Shown one piece after another: positions 33,431 through 42,802 of a DNA stretch of 64,000 bases. The first letter of the stretch is position 1; each line of letters begins with the position of its first letter. Source of the stretch: Gemmataceae bacterium (GTDB lineage Bacteria > Planctomycetota > Planctomycetia > Gemmatales > Gemmataceae). Under the pieces are notes generated by a model. It searched no databases. It saw only the letters and a list, made by a program, of their open reading frames with translations, and was not told the DNA's origin. Both the position numbers and the translations under genes were made by a program. Where the stretch lies: NCBI GenBank assembly GCA_901538445.1, contig LR594585.1:1131500-1195499 (forward strand), written 5' to 3'.

Positions 33431-33910
33431 CTACTCCTTGAACTCGCCCGACGCGGGCTTGCCGTCGATCTCGCCCGTGATCGCGCCCGCGTGTTCTGCC
33501 TCGGTGCCGAGGCCGTCGTCGGTGCCCATGAACTTCGTGGCCTTGCCGTCCTTCTCGTCCACGGGCTTCAGCTTGATCGTCATCGCCTTGACGGCCTCGC
33601 CGTTCTTGCCCTTCGTGTCCTTGGTGGTCACGGTCACGTCCTTCGCCGTCACGACGACGGGCGTCTTCTCGTCGTTCCCGAGGATCAGGATGTACATCTC
33701 CTTCTTGTCGTGCTTGATGTCCAACTCGGCGTGGTACTTGCCGAAGTCGAACACGACACCGCCGTTCGGCCCCTTCCCGTGCGGGGCGTGTTCGTCACCC
33801 TTGCTCCCCTTCTTGTCGTCGGCCTTACTCGGGTCGGCCTTCTTGTTGCACCCGGTCAGCGCCAGGGCTGCGATCATCAGCCCCAGTCCGAGCATCCTCG
33901 CGTACTTCAT
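33431..33910 (-). CDS. Lipoprotein of RND operon B
   Basis: This 159-residue lipoprotein (lipobox ALTGC, Cys 21) has a Lys/Asp linker, then HAPHGKGPNGGVVFDFGKYHAE. Beta strands follow (MYILILGNDEKTPV, KAMTIKLKPV, KFMGTDDGLG). The pattern 'G-G-x-hydrophobic...YHaEl...' and the later 'l...' strands recur in the lipoprotein at 40235 and in the secreted protein at 55165. All three therefore belong to one planctomycete family found with metal pumps. The conserved His residues suggest metal binding in the periplasm. ATG 33910 follows AGGA. It lies 52 bases after czcA. Confidence 0.75.
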   Translation of the reverse strand: MKYARMLGLGLMIAALALTGCNKKADPSKADDKKGSKGDEHAPHGKGPNGGVVFDFGKYHAELDIKHDKKEMYILILGNDEKTPVVVTAKDVTVTTKDTKGKNGEAVKAMTIKLKPVDEKDGKATKFMGTDDGLGTEAEHAGAITGEIDGKPASGEFKE

Positions 33911-33962
33911 CGCATCGGTCCTTTCACAGAGAGGGAAGAAAACAGGTTGAGCGTCCGTGCCG

Positions 33963-36900
33963 TTATGCCGCCCGGAGGAGTTCCGCGTCGGAACCCTCGC
34001 TGCGGACGAGTCGCTCGGCGTCCTTGCCCGAGAACTTCCAAAACAGTCCGGGGTGGATGAGGAACTCGCAGAACGTCGAGGTCATCAGCCCGCCCAGGAT
34101 CACCGTGGCCACCGGGTAGAGAATCTCCAATCCCGGCTTCTTGCCGCCGACAACCAACGGGATCAGTCCGATCCCGGCGGTGAGCGCGGTCATCAGCACC
34201 GGGGCCAGCCGCTCCAGGCTGCCCCGCAGCACCGTCTCGCGGGAGAAGGGTTGGCCCTCCTCCTTCATCAGGTGGAAGTAGTGTGTCACGAGCAGGATGC
34301 CGTTCCGCACCGCGATCCCGCCGAGTGAAACGAACCCGACGAGGCTTGCCACCGTCAGGGTTTGGTTCGTAATCACCAGGGCCAGCACCCCGCCGATGAA
34401 TGCCGTGGGGATGGCGTTCAAGATTTGCAGCGTGACCCGCACCGAGGGGTACAGCATCATCAGGACGAGGAAGATGCCCGCGAGCGAAACCCCGGCCAGG
34501 ACGGAGATGAGTCGGGTTGCCGACCGCTGGGCCTCGAACTGCCCGCCGAATTCCACGAAGTAACCTTCCGGCATCTTCACCGTCCCACGCACCTTCCGCT
34601 CGATCTCGGCGACGGTGCTTTCGAGGTCGCGGCCCGACACGTTGCACCGCACGACTTGTTTTCGCCGCACGTTCTCCCGGTTCACGAGATTCGGACCACT
34701 GGCCGCTGCGGGGAAGTCGGCGACCTCGCGGAGCCGAATCTGCCCCCGGCCATTCGGGAGGTCGAGCCGCAACTCGCCGAGCTTGTAGGCGTCCGATCGG
34801 TACGGCTCTTTCAACTTCACGACGAGGTCGAACCGTCGCTGCCCCTCCAGCACCACCGAGACGGCTTCCCCCTTCAATGCGATCTGAACGAACTCGGCGA
34901 CGAACTCCCGGCTCAGGCCGTGGTGCGCGAGGTCGTCGGGCCGCAGGACGACGTGAACTTCGTCCACCCGCTCCTGCGGGTCGATGATCGGCGGCGTGAC
35001 GCCCGGCACCTCGGCGACCACGTCGCGGATTTGTCCGGCCAGTTCGCGTAGCTTGTCGAGGTCGTCGCCGTAAATGATGATGGCGATCTGCGACCGGACC
35101 CCGGAAAGCATGTGGCTAATCAGGTGCGAAAGCGGTTGCTCGGTTTCGATCTCGACCCCCGGTGCCGCCGCACGGAGGTCGGCCAGGAGTGACTTGAGGA
35201 ACTCGTCGCGACGGACACCCGCCTCCGGGTTCATGGTCAGTATGTACTCGCCGACGTTCACGGGTTCGGCGTGTTCGTCCAACTCGGCCCGGCCCGTGCG
35301 GCGGGCGAAGTGGACGACCGGGCCGTTCGGGTTCTCGGGCGATTTCCGCATCGTCTTCAACCGGGCGTCGATCAGGACCGCCGCTTCGTTCGACGCCTTC
35401 AACGACGAACCACCGGGCAACCCGACGTTCACCTGGACGCTGCCCTCGTCAAACTTGGGCAGGAAGTCGGCCCCGAGCCGCGTCAGTTGCCAGACGCTCA
35501 CCCCGACCGCGACCCACGTCAGCACGAGAAGGATTCCTGCCCGTCGCATACTGAACCGAATGAAGAAACCGGCAACCCATTTCAAGGCTCGCAGCAGGAA
35601 TCCGTCGCGGTGCCCGTGGGTGCCGCCGACCTTTGGCATCAGGTAGTACGACAGGACCGGCGTGACGGTCAGCGACACGACCAGTGAGGCCAGGATCGAC
35701 ACGATGTAGGCGATGCCGAGCGGGACGAACAGGCGACCCTCGACACCGGACAGCGCGAACAGGGGCAGGAACGCGAGGATCACGACCGCCGTCCCGAACA
35801 CGATGGCCGAGCGGATTTCCCGACTCGCCTGGTAGACCACGACGATGGTCGGCTGCGGGACGGGCAAGGCGTTGTTCTCGCCCAGTCGGCGGTAAATGTT
35901 CTCCACGTCCACGATGGCGTCGTCCACCAGTTCGCCCATCGCCACCGCGATCCCGCCGAGCGTCATGACGTTGATGCTCAGTTCCTGGCCGGTGATGACC
36001 CCGATCAGGCGGAACACCAGTGTCGTGACGACCAGTGACAGGGGTATGGCGGTCAGGGTGATGAACGTGGTGCGGACGTTCAGGAGGAACAGGAACAGGA
36101 CGATCACGACGAGAACGGCACCGATGACGAGGGCTTCCTCGACGTAGTACACCCCCCGGTCGATGAAGCTCTTGAGTTGGAACAGGTCGGTGTTGATGAC
36201 CACGTCGGCGGGCAGTGCGGCCTCGGACTCCTTCAGAGCCGCCTTCGCCTCGTCGGTCAGCTTGCGGGTGTCGAAGTGCGGCTGTTTCACGATGGTCAGG
36301 ATGACACCGGGGCTGCCGTCGATGCTCGCATCCCCTCGTTTCGGGGCCGGACCTTCCTCGATTTGTGCGACGTTGCCGAGCAGAACGGCTCGGTCGGAGT
36401 TCACCTTCATCACAACCTTCAGGAGGTCGGCCACCACCTTGTCGGGGAGTGGTCCGAGCCTGCCGATCACCCGCACCGGACGTTCGGTCTGGCCTTCTTC
36501 AATGAACCCACCGCTGGCGTTCAGGTTGTTCGCCTTAATCGCCGCCTCGACGTCTTGCAGCGACACCTTGTACTCTTCGAGTTTGGCCGGATCGACCAGA
36601 ACCTGGTACTGCTTCTTGTCGCCGCCCATCACGATCACCTCGGCAATGCCCGACAGCCGCAGCAACCGGGGCCGAACCAGCCAGTCGGCGGTCGTTCGCA
36701 AGTCCATTCGCTCCTCAAGGGGAGTGCGGAACGTGACCGAGTGGGACCGCCCACCGTGGAGGAACGTCGCGGTTCGCCCCGGCTTGTCGCCTTCCCAGGC
36801 GACGTTCAGGACGGCAACCCGTTCCCACGCCTCGGGCCGGTTCCGCTCGCGGGGACGCCACACGGTCACCGCGTACTTCTCCCCGTTCCTCGTCCGTTCG

Positions 36901-37388
36901 GCCATCAGTCCGGTCTGCCCGACCGCCACGAGGTCGCCGCCCTGTGGACCCTGTCTGCGGTGGATGCCGACGTGCAGAATCTGACCCATGATGGACGCCG
37001 GTGGTGTCATCTGCGGGCGGATGCCGCTCGGCATCGTCACCGTCGCCAACCGCTCGGAAACGACCTGTCGTGCGTACCGCACGTCGGTCTTCCAACTGAA
37101 CTCGACGTAGATGACGTTCATCCCCTGGCTCGACTGGCTGCGAACCGCTTCCACCCCGGACGCCCCGAGCAAGGCCGTCTCGACGGGTTGGGTGACCAGC
37201 GACTCGATCTCCTCGGGCGAGAGGCCGGGGCACTCGGTCAGGATGACGACCCGAGGCCGGTCGAGGTCGGGGAACACGTCGATGCGCAGAGTGGTGGACA
37301 GGTAGCCGCCGTACACGAGGACGACGAGGCACGCGGCCAGGACGAGCGTGCGGTGAGTCAGTGCAAGTCGGATGACGGCGTTCAGCAT
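33963..37388 (-). CDS. czcA: Heavy-metal RND efflux pump, CzcA family (operon B)
   Basis: At 1141 residues it is about 100 longer than a usual CzcA. The N-terminus (IDVFPDLDRPRVVILTECPG) and the two helix sets are typical. The TM4 signature is GGIAVAMGELVDDAIVDVEN, a different class from the DFG signature of the operon A pump and closer to the arrangement seen in monovalent-type HME pumps. An insertion of about 80 residues lies between 143 and 227 in the porter domain, where operon A has only a short link. The start, ATG 37388, is 4 bases after the czcB stop. It would export metal ions by proton antiport through an outer-membrane channel, which is not encoded in this operon. Confidence 0.93.
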   Translation of the reverse strand: MLNAVIRLALTHRTLVLAACLVVLVYGGYLSTTLRIDVFPDLDRPRVVILTECPGLSPEEIESLVTQPVETALLGASGVEAVRSQSSQGMNVIYVEFSWKTDVRYARQVVSERLATVTMPSGIRPQMTPPASIMGQILHVGIHRRQGPQGGDLVAVGQTGLMAERTRNGEKYAVTVWRPRERNRPEAWERVAVLNVAWEGDKPGRTATFLHGGRSHSVTFRTPLEERMDLRTTADWLVRPRLLRLSGIAEVIVMGGDKKQYQVLVDPAKLEEYKVSLQDVEAAIKANNLNASGGFIEEGQTERPVRVIGRLGPLPDKVVADLLKVVMKVNSDRAVLLGNVAQIEEGPAPKRGDASIDGSPGVILTIVKQPHFDTRKLTDEAKAALKESEAALPADVVINTDLFQLKSFIDRGVYYVEEALVIGAVLVVIVLFLFLLNVRTTFITLTAIPLSLVVTTLVFRLIGVITGQELSINVMTLGGIAVAMGELVDDAIVDVENIYRRLGENNALPVPQPTIVVVYQASREIRSAIVFGTAVVILAFLPLFALSGVEGRLFVPLGIAYIVSILASLVVSLTVTPVLSYYLMPKVGGTHGHRDGFLLRALKWVAGFFIRFSMRRAGILLVLTWVAVGVSVWQLTRLGADFLPKFDEGSVQVNVGLPGGSSLKASNEAAVLIDARLKTMRKSPENPNGPVVHFARRTGRAELDEHAEPVNVGEYILTMNPEAGVRRDEFLKSLLADLRAAAPGVEIETEQPLSHLISHMLSGVRSQIAIIIYGDDLDKLRELAGQIRDVVAEVPGVTPPIIDPQERVDEVHVVLRPDDLAHHGLSREFVAEFVQIALKGEAVSVVLEGQRRFDLVVKLKEPYRSDAYKLGELRLDLPNGRGQIRLREVADFPAAASGPNLVNRENVRRKQVVRCNVSGRDLESTVAEIERKVRGTVKMPEGYFVEFGGQFEAQRSATRLISVLAGVSLAGIFLVLMMLYPSVRVTLQILNAIPTAFIGGVLALVITNQTLTVASLVGFVSLGGIAVRNGILLVTHYFHLMKEEGQPFSRETVLRGSLERLAPVLMTALTAGIGLIPLVVGGKKPGLEILYPVATVILGGLMTSTFCEFLIHPGLFWKFSGKDAERLVRSEGSDAELLRAA

Positions 37389-37392
37389 GGTG

Positions 37393-38793
37393 TCACTTCC
37401 CCTCGTCTTCGTTCTTGTGGAGGCTGCCGTCCGCGTGGATGTGGTAGCCCTTCGGCACCCCGCTCCCGCCTGCCTTGACCATGCGACTCAACTGTGCGGC
37501 ACCGCTCTGCACGATGAAAATACCGGGCGGTAGCGAGCCGTCGTTGGCCAGCACGACTTGCTGGCGGTCCTGGAGCAGGACGCGAACGGGCTTCCGCTCG
37601 AACGTGTTCACGTTCTGCGTGAACACGAACGCCTCCGGGCCTTCGCGGGCGACCGCGTCGGCGGGCAAGACGAACACGTTCTTCACCTCCTCCACCCGGA
37701 CCATCAGTCGGACCTTCTGACCGGGCCGGAACCGCCAGAGGGTCTGCGTGCGGCCCTCGTCGTCCACCACCCGCGACTGGTTCTCCAGCGGCATCAGGAA
37801 CGCGAACGTCCGGTTCATCGGGTCGATGGTGTTGGCCATGTGCCGGACGCGGAAGGTCTGGTTCACTTCGCCCCAAACCGCCGCCGCATCTTCCTGAAAG
37901 TCCACCTCGACCGGCCACTTCTCCTTGACGCTCTTCTCCAGCAGCGTCGTCTCGTCACGGAACGCCCGGCCCTCGACGGCGAGTTTCTGGTGGTTGGCGA
38001 TGAGGCAAAGCGTCTGCCCGGCTTGCACCTGTTGCCCGAGATCGACCTTCAGTTCCTGGACCTCGAACGTCGGCGGATCGGTTGGCCCGACGGCCCCCGG
38101 CACCGCGAGCGGGTCCGTCGGGAGTTTCGCCGGGCGGGGTGGGACGACGACGGCGACTTCGTTGACGAACTTGCCTTCCGCAACCCCGTCGACGAGTTCC
38201 GAACTGAAACCACGGTTGAGCAACTCCTGGCGGTAGGCTCGCACGGCTACCTGGAGCCGGACGATCTGATTGTCCATCTCGATGAGCCGCGACTCAGGGA
38301 CGGCCCCAGCAGAAGCGACCAACGTCTTCCGCTGGGTTTGGGCGAACTTGATGTCCTGAGTGGCCTTCAAGAGTTCGGTCTGGGTCAGGTGCAGTGACTC
38401 GCTGAGGAGTTTGAGGGTGAACAACACCTCGCCGGGTTGCACGGTGTCGCCGGGGAAGTGGTACACCCTGGCGATCACGCCCGTCGCGGGGGCGACGACA
38501 CCCCGGTCGCTCTGGCCGGGTCGGTCCACCACCATGCCGGGCACCTGAATGGTCTTCCAGAACGTCTGGGCTTTCAGCGGTTTCGCTGTCAGCCCCAGGT
38601 TGAGTTGGGCCTGCTCGCTGACGATGACCTTGCCGGTCGGTGTGACGGCTTCGCCCGCCGTCTCGACCGGCTCACCGGGTTGGCCGGTTTGGAGGAACGG
38701 CAACCAGTCGGCGCGGGTCAGGTAACCGGCGGCACCCACCCCGCCGAGGATCGCGACGAAGGCGAGCGGTTTCAGGAATCGGAGTCGGCTCAC
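37393..38793 (-). CDS. czcB: RND periplasmic adaptor, CzcB family (operon B)
   Basis: The 466-residue membrane-fusion protein has one N-terminal helix (FVAILGGVGAAGYLTRADW) and a barrel-sandwich domain with VVAPATGVIARVYHFPGDTV. A helical hairpin around 140-200 and LGQQVQAGQTLCLIANHQKL in the second half follow. Beta-barrel and membrane-proximal domains end in GYHIHADGSLHKNEDEGK. The region of about 330 residues onward matches the operon C adaptor (50117) better than operon A. Start is GTG 38793 after AAGGGG. No Cys-rich module is present. It links the CzcA pump to an outer-membrane factor, perhaps the TolC of operon C. Confidence 0.92.
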   Translation of the reverse strand: MSRLRFLKPLAFVAILGGVGAAGYLTRADWLPFLQTGQPGEPVETAGEAVTPTGKVIVSEQAQLNLGLTAKPLKAQTFWKTIQVPGMVVDRPGQSDRGVVAPATGVIARVYHFPGDTVQPGEVLFTLKLLSESLHLTQTELLKATQDIKFAQTQRKTLVASAGAVPESRLIEMDNQIVRLQVAVRAYRQELLNRGFSSELVDGVAEGKFVNEVAVVVPPRPAKLPTDPLAVPGAVGPTDPPTFEVQELKVDLGQQVQAGQTLCLIANHQKLAVEGRAFRDETTLLEKSVKEKWPVEVDFQEDAAAVWGEVNQTFRVRHMANTIDPMNRTFAFLMPLENQSRVVDDEGRTQTLWRFRPGQKVRLMVRVEEVKNVFVLPADAVAREGPEAFVFTQNVNTFERKPVRVLLQDRQQVVLANDGSLPPGIFIVQSGAAQLSRMVKAGGSGVPKGYHIHADGSLHKNEDEGK

Positions 38794-39014
38794 GGTTGAA
38801 TCCCCTTGTAGAACGCGGCGTCAACTGAGGCGTTCGCCGTCGGGCCGCAACAGCACGAATCCCGTCGGGGTCGGGCCGCGAAGGGTGCGGAGCGGTACAT
38901 CGCCGAGTTAGCGAGGCCGCGACGCACGACGATGGAGCTAAACGAACAAGTGGTAGCGGCACCCGACGCCAGTGATTCACTGGGCGTGGAATGTCCCCGA
39001 GCGGGAACGGGCCG

Positions 39015-39488
39015 CTAGATGAGCAGTGCGAGGTGGCGGACGTAGAGCGGGCAGTCGGACGCGACCGGATGCGGTGACGGGTGCGGACGAGGCGGTGAGC
39101 GGTCGGGGCAGCCGACGACCCCGCCAAACGACAGGTTCAACGGCAGAAGTTGCCACGAGAAAACACTGATGGTGTCGTCGAAATTCTGACCGGACCCGGT
39201 CGCCATGTCCACCGCGAAGTGGACGGCGTCATCGTCGTGGTCGGGTAATGGCTTGAGATCGGTGGGTTCCGCCGTCGCGTGTTCCGGCTCGTCGTTGCCC
39301 GCGTCATCGTGGTGGTGATGACCACCGGGAGCGTGGTGGTCGTGCGGGGCGGCGGGCTCGGCCGCGTGGAAGTGCGGGCGGTGGTCGTGGCCGGGTGGTT
39401 CCTTGCCGCCGTGAGAATGGCCGACCAACGCCGACTGCGTCAGCACCAAGCACGGCAACAGGATAAGTGACACCGCACGACGAAACAT
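39015..39488 (-). CDS. Small exported His-rich leader protein of operon B
   Basis: The 157-residue product has a signal peptide (RRAVSLILLPCLVLTQSALV). A His-rich centre follows (GHSHGGKEPPGHDH, HDHHAPGGHHHHDDA), and the C-terminus is SDCPLYVRHLALLI. That tail aligns with those of the leaders at 13017 and 19325, although this member uses His rather than Cys. It lies directly upstream of czcB and so leads operon B, in the position that czcI holds in Cupriavidus. ATG 39488 has only a weak ribosome site. It is divergent from the next leader gene (39614). Periplasmic metal binding is likely from composition; any sensing function is inference. Confidence 0.65.
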   Translation of the reverse strand: MFRRAVSLILLPCLVLTQSALVGHSHGGKEPPGHDHRPHFHAAEPAAPHDHHAPGGHHHHDDAGNDEPEHATAEPTDLKPLPDHDDDAVHFAVDMATGSGQNFDDTISVFSWQLLPLNLSFGGVVGCPDRSPPRPHPSPHPVASDCPLYVRHLALLI

Positions 39489-39552
39489 GTCTCTGTGCCC
39501 AACCGTTTCACCAACTAGCTTATCCGCCCGGTGACTCACGACCAGCCCCACT

Positions 39553-39607
39553 GTTGCGGGTGCCGCAACCGAGACACGTTGACTTCTGCCGCGATCCCGC
39601 CAATAGT
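39553..39607 (+). promoter_or_regulatory. Divergent intergenic dyad and possible promoter
   Basis: A perfect dyad, GTTGCGG-GTG-CCGCAAC, lies at 39553-39569. To its right are TTGACT (39579-39584) and, after 17 bases, AATAGT (39602-39607), a plausible sigma-70 promoter for the gene at 39614. Its start point would fall at or next to the ATG, so the transcript may be leaderless. The dyad may be the operator for both divergent genes. Confidence 0.35.
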
Positions 39608-39613
39608 AGTGGC

Positions 39614-40054
39614 ATGGGTCGCGTTGCCCTCACACTCTGGTTCACGATCACGACGCTCCTGGGTCCGGGGGTCTGCTGCTGCAATTTCGCAACTTCCCCT
39701 CCAACTCAATCACCCGATCTCAAGCCGGCCCCGGTAACGAAGGCGACGAAGTCGTGCTGCCACAAGGAAGCACTGCAAGATGTCGATCACGGTCGGCAGA
39801 AGCACGAGCCGGTCAAGCCGTCCAAGTGTCCCTGTGAACACGCGAAGCGGGTCAACGCCCTGCCGGTTGCCGGGCAAGCCAACGCGGACATCTCCACGGA
39901 CTTGCGGCTTCTCGACACCCTCTTCGTCGGCATACCGCCTTGGGTCGAACACGACCTCGAAGCCCCGACCCCGGTCCTCGCCGGTGCCACACAACCTGTC
40001 TCCAGGCTCGCGGGCCGCGACCTCCTCGCAGCCTACTCCACGCTCCGTTGCTGA
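39614..40054 (+). CDS. Small exported Cys-rich leader protein of the copper cluster
   Basis: This 146-residue protein has a signal peptide followed by GVCCCNFA, then KSCCHKE, CPCEHAKR and a tail DLLAAYSTLRC. The tail resembles that of the protein at 22047 (ILYVFHRLRC). It is the first gene of the plus-strand cluster up to 47284 and is divergent from the operon B leader. No Shine-Dalgarno is seen, which fits the leaderless promoter noted at 39579. The cysteines may bind Cu(I) or another soft metal in the periplasm; this is inference. Confidence 0.65.
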   Translation: MGRVALTLWFTITTLLGPGVCCCNFATSPPTQSPDLKPAPVTKATKSCCHKEALQDVDHGRQKHEPVKPSKCPCEHAKRVNALPVAGQANADISTDLRLLDTLFVGIPPWVEHDLEAPTPVLAGATQPVSRLAGRDLLAAYSTLRC

Positions 40055-40234
40055 TCCACTTCTCTGACGCCCCTTGGCGTACTCCACCTGTTTAGCCGTC
40101 TGCGGCGTTCGTAACGCTCCCGACATCCCTCGGGTCACCGCATCGCCACGATGCGTCCCGACCCCGTTGCGTCACTACCGACCACCAGATCGTCGGCGTC
40201 AGCCGCGCGATCTCTTTCTGAACGGAGAGTCGTC

Positions 40235-41095
40235 ATGGTCCGTCATCTGCGTTTTGCCGCGTTCGGCAGTGCCCTCGCTGGCGTGGCTCTCCTTCTCGCC
40301 GGTTGCGGCGATTCCGAATCGCCGCCGTCGGAAGTCAGCAAGCAGGCCACCGCCCCCAGTAAAGCCGCCCCGCAGCCGAAGGGGGACGGCGAACACGGCC
40401 ACAAGCCCGGCTCTCACGGTGGACTCATCGTGCCAATCGGCGGCGACAACTACCACGCCGAGGTGGTGTTCGAGAAGGGCGGCGTCCTGCGTCTGTACAT
40501 GCTTGGCCGGAACGAGAGTGTCGTCGCCGAGGTCGAGTCCCAACCCTTGACCGGGTACGCCCGACTTGAGGACGCCACCGAGTCGGAGTCGTTCGTCCTC
40601 GCCCCGAAGCCGCAACCCGGTGACAAGGCCGGGATGACCTCCCTTTTTGTCGGCCACCTGCCCAAGGAAGTGGCCGGTAAGAAGCTCGTGGTGACGATCC
40701 CGACCATCCGCATCGGCGGCGAGCGGTTCCGGTTCGCGTTCACCTCGGCCACGGAGACTGGCGCTCACGACGTGCCCTCGAAGGTGGCCGACGACGAGGA
40801 GCGGAAACTCTACCTCACCCCCGGCGGCAAGTACACCGCCGCCGACATCAAGGCCAACGGGAGCGTGACGGCTTCGGTGAAGTTCAAGGGGCTGAAGGCC
40901 GACCACGACCTGAAGCCGAAGTCCGGCGAGAAGATTTGCCCGGTCACGCTCACGAAGGCCAACCCGAAGTTCTCCTGGGTGATCGACGGCAAGGTCTACG
41001 AGTTCTGCTGCCCACCTTGCGTGGACGAGTTCGTCGCCCTGGCCAAGGAGAAGCCGGAAGAGGTCATGCCGCCCGAGTTCTACCGGAAGAAGTGA
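40235..41095 (+). CDS. Lipoprotein with C-terminal YHS-like metal domain
   Basis: The 286-residue lipoprotein (LLLAGC) has an N-terminal domain with KPGSHGGLIVPIGGDNYHAE and LRLYMLGRNESVVAEVE, like the proteins at 33431 and 55165. Its C-terminus has KICPVTLTKANPKFSWVIDG and VYEFCCPPCVDEFVALAKEK. The last part is the YHS/TRASH pattern (CPV..., FCC..C...F), in which cysteines bind Cu or another soft metal. It is followed after 31 bases by a second lipoprotein gene with a similar TRASH module. It probably takes up or presents metal in the periplasm. ATG 40235 follows GGAGAG. Confidence 0.8.
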   Translation: MVRHLRFAAFGSALAGVALLLAGCGDSESPPSEVSKQATAPSKAAPQPKGDGEHGHKPGSHGGLIVPIGGDNYHAEVVFEKGGVLRLYMLGRNESVVAEVESQPLTGYARLEDATESESFVLAPKPQPGDKAGMTSLFVGHLPKEVAGKKLVVTIPTIRIGGERFRFAFTSATETGAHDVPSKVADDEERKLYLTPGGKYTAADIKANGSVTASVKFKGLKADHDLKPKSGEKICPVTLTKANPKFSWVIDGKVYEFCCPPCVDEFVALAKEKPEEVMPPEFYRKK

Positions 41096-41126
41096 GTTGC
41101 CCGTCACGCCGTGTGGAGCGCCAAGG

Positions 41127-41516
41127 ATGAACCCGTACCGAATCACCGCCGGGGCCGTACTGCTCGCCACGTTGATTCTGACGGGGTGCAACGGCAACAA
41201 GGCCACCCCGCACACCAACGCGGCGACCGGCCCGTCGAAGGCGGAGGAGACCAAGCCGGACGAGGTGGCCGTCGAGCGGAGTAAACTCTCGCCCGCCGAC
41301 CTCGTACTGGTCGAGGCCCAGGAGTGGTGCGTCGTGAGCACCGAGGAGCGGCTCGGCTCGATGGGGCCGCCGATAAAGCTCGACATCAAGGGACAGGCCG
41401 TCTTCATCTGCTGCAAGGGCTGCAAGCGGAAGGCCGAGGCCGACCCGGAGAAGACACTGGCCAAGGTCGAAGAGCTGAAGGCCAAGGCGAAAGCGCAAAA
41501 GGAAGCCAAGAAGTAA
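41127..41516 (+). CDS. TRASH-like lipoprotein
   Basis: The 129-residue lipoprotein (LILTGC, Cys 21) has a short linker. A single module runs from about residue 65: 'EWCVVSTEERLGSMGPP', then GQAVFICCKGCKRKAEADPE and a Lys/Ala helical tail. The same module (xxCxV...LGxMGxP...VFlCCxxCk) ends the TIGR03000 protein at 45158. Three Cys in this arrangement suit Cu(I) or Hg(II) binding. ATG 41127 follows GGAG. The stop is 18 bases before the diheme cytochrome gene, so co-transcription is likely. The function is inferred from the motif. Confidence 0.75.
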   Translation: MNPYRITAGAVLLATLILTGCNGNKATPHTNAATGPSKAEETKPDEVAVERSKLSPADLVLVEAQEWCVVSTEERLGSMGPPIKLDIKGQAVFICCKGCKRKAEADPEKTLAKVEELKAKAKAQKEAKK

Positions 41517-41534
41517 CCCACCCAGGAGACCGTC

Positions 41535-42785
41535 ATGCGAGTCGTGTGGTTCATCGCGGGTATCGTGGCCGCGTTGTCGCCGGGATCGGCTGGTGCCGCC
41601 GACCCGACGCCCGCCGAGGTGTTCGAGAAGCGGATCGTCCCGATCTTCAAGTCGCCCAACCCGTCGAGTTGCGTGCAGTGCCACCTCGCGGGCGTGGACC
41701 TGAAGGACTACATCCTGCCGGACGCGGAGAAGACGTTCCGCAGCCTGCGCGACCAGGGGTTGATCGACCTCGACGCCCCCGAGAAGTCCAAGATCGTCAA
41801 GCTCATCGACATGGGCGGCAACGCCAAGGGGCCGAACGCGGTGAACGCCAAACTCCGCGTTGCCGAGCGGGATGCATTCGTGGCGTGGATCAAGGCGTGC
41901 GCCGCCGACCCGAAGTTGAAGGCCGCGCCGAAGCTGGACGAGAAGGACCGGGCGCAGCCGGCCCGCCCGGTCGAGGTGATCCGGCACGCCCGCAAGGACC
42001 AGGTGCTGGAGTCGTTCGAGAGGAACGTCTGGGCGTGGCGGTTCCGGTGCATGAACTGCCACACGGAGGGCACGCCCCAGAACGACAAGTACCGCAAGGA
42101 GTACGGCGACCGCGTCGCGTGGGTGAAGAAGGGCGGCCCCTCCGACACCCTGGAATACCTGATCGCCTCGAAGCTGATCGACCCGGCCAAGCCGGAGCAG
42201 AGCCCGCTGCTCCGCAAGCCGCTCGGGGAGAAGCACGAGGGCGGGACGAAGTTTGTCGTGGGGGACGACGCCTACAAGGGGTTCCGCACTTGGATCGAGG
42301 ACGTGGCGGCGATCCGGGGGGACAAGTACGCCGCCGCCGCGGACCTGCCGCCCGCCGACGCCGGACCCCAGCGGTTCGGCACCGACGTCTGGCTGAAACT
42401 CACCGCTTGCCCGCCCGAGTGGGGCGACAAGTTCCTCCAGGCCCGCGTCTTCGCGTGGGACGCCAAGCGGAAGGCGTGGGACGAGACACCCACCGCCGTG
42501 TCGGACCGAGTCGTCTCCGGCAAGGCGAAGCTCTGGCAGCACAGCCTCACGCTGCTCGCGGCCAAGGACTCGGAACGGGCGAAGGCGTGGCGGTCAGGCA
42601 AGCCGTCGCTGCCCGACGGGAAGTACCTGCTTCGGGTCTATGTGGACGGCGACGGCAAGCTCGCCAAGGACTGGAAGGCCGTTCTGGGCGACGCCGACCT
42701 CGCCGGTCAGGTGGAGTTCCAGGCGAAGTGGCGCGAGGGTTACAACGCGATGACTGCGGTGGACGCGAGCAAGGTTCGGAAATGA
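41535..42785 (+). CDS. Exported diheme cytochrome c-like protein
   Basis: The 416-residue protein has a signal peptide ending GSAGAAD and two Cys-x2-Cys-His heme sites: SSCVQCHLAG (C46, C49, H50) and RFRCMNCHTEG (C172, C175, H176). Between and after them lie helical segments. The last 150 residues form a beta-rich domain (TDVWLKLTACPPEWGDK, GKYLLRVYVDGDGKL). It resembles planctomycete cytochrome proteins of the PSCyt type. A redox role in the periplasm, for instance oxidising Cu(I) or another metal, fits the neighbours but is inference. ATG 41535 follows AGGAG. The gap to the next gene is 17 bases. Confidence 0.8.
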   Translation: MRVVWFIAGIVAALSPGSAGAADPTPAEVFEKRIVPIFKSPNPSSCVQCHLAGVDLKDYILPDAEKTFRSLRDQGLIDLDAPEKSKIVKLIDMGGNAKGPNAVNAKLRVAERDAFVAWIKACAADPKLKAAPKLDEKDRAQPARPVEVIRHARKDQVLESFERNVWAWRFRCMNCHTEGTPQNDKYRKEYGDRVAWVKKGGPSDTLEYLIASKLIDPAKPEQSPLLRKPLGEKHEGGTKFVVGDDAYKGFRTWIEDVAAIRGDKYAAAADLPPADAGPQRFGTDVWLKLTACPPEWGDKFLQARVFAWDAKRKAWDETPTAVSDRVVSGKAKLWQHSLTLLAAKDSERAKAWRSGKPSLPDGKYLLRVYVDGDGKLAKDWKAVLGDADLAGQVEFQAKWREGYNAMTAVDASKVRK

Positions 42786-42802
42786 CACCCAGGAGAATAA
42801 CA

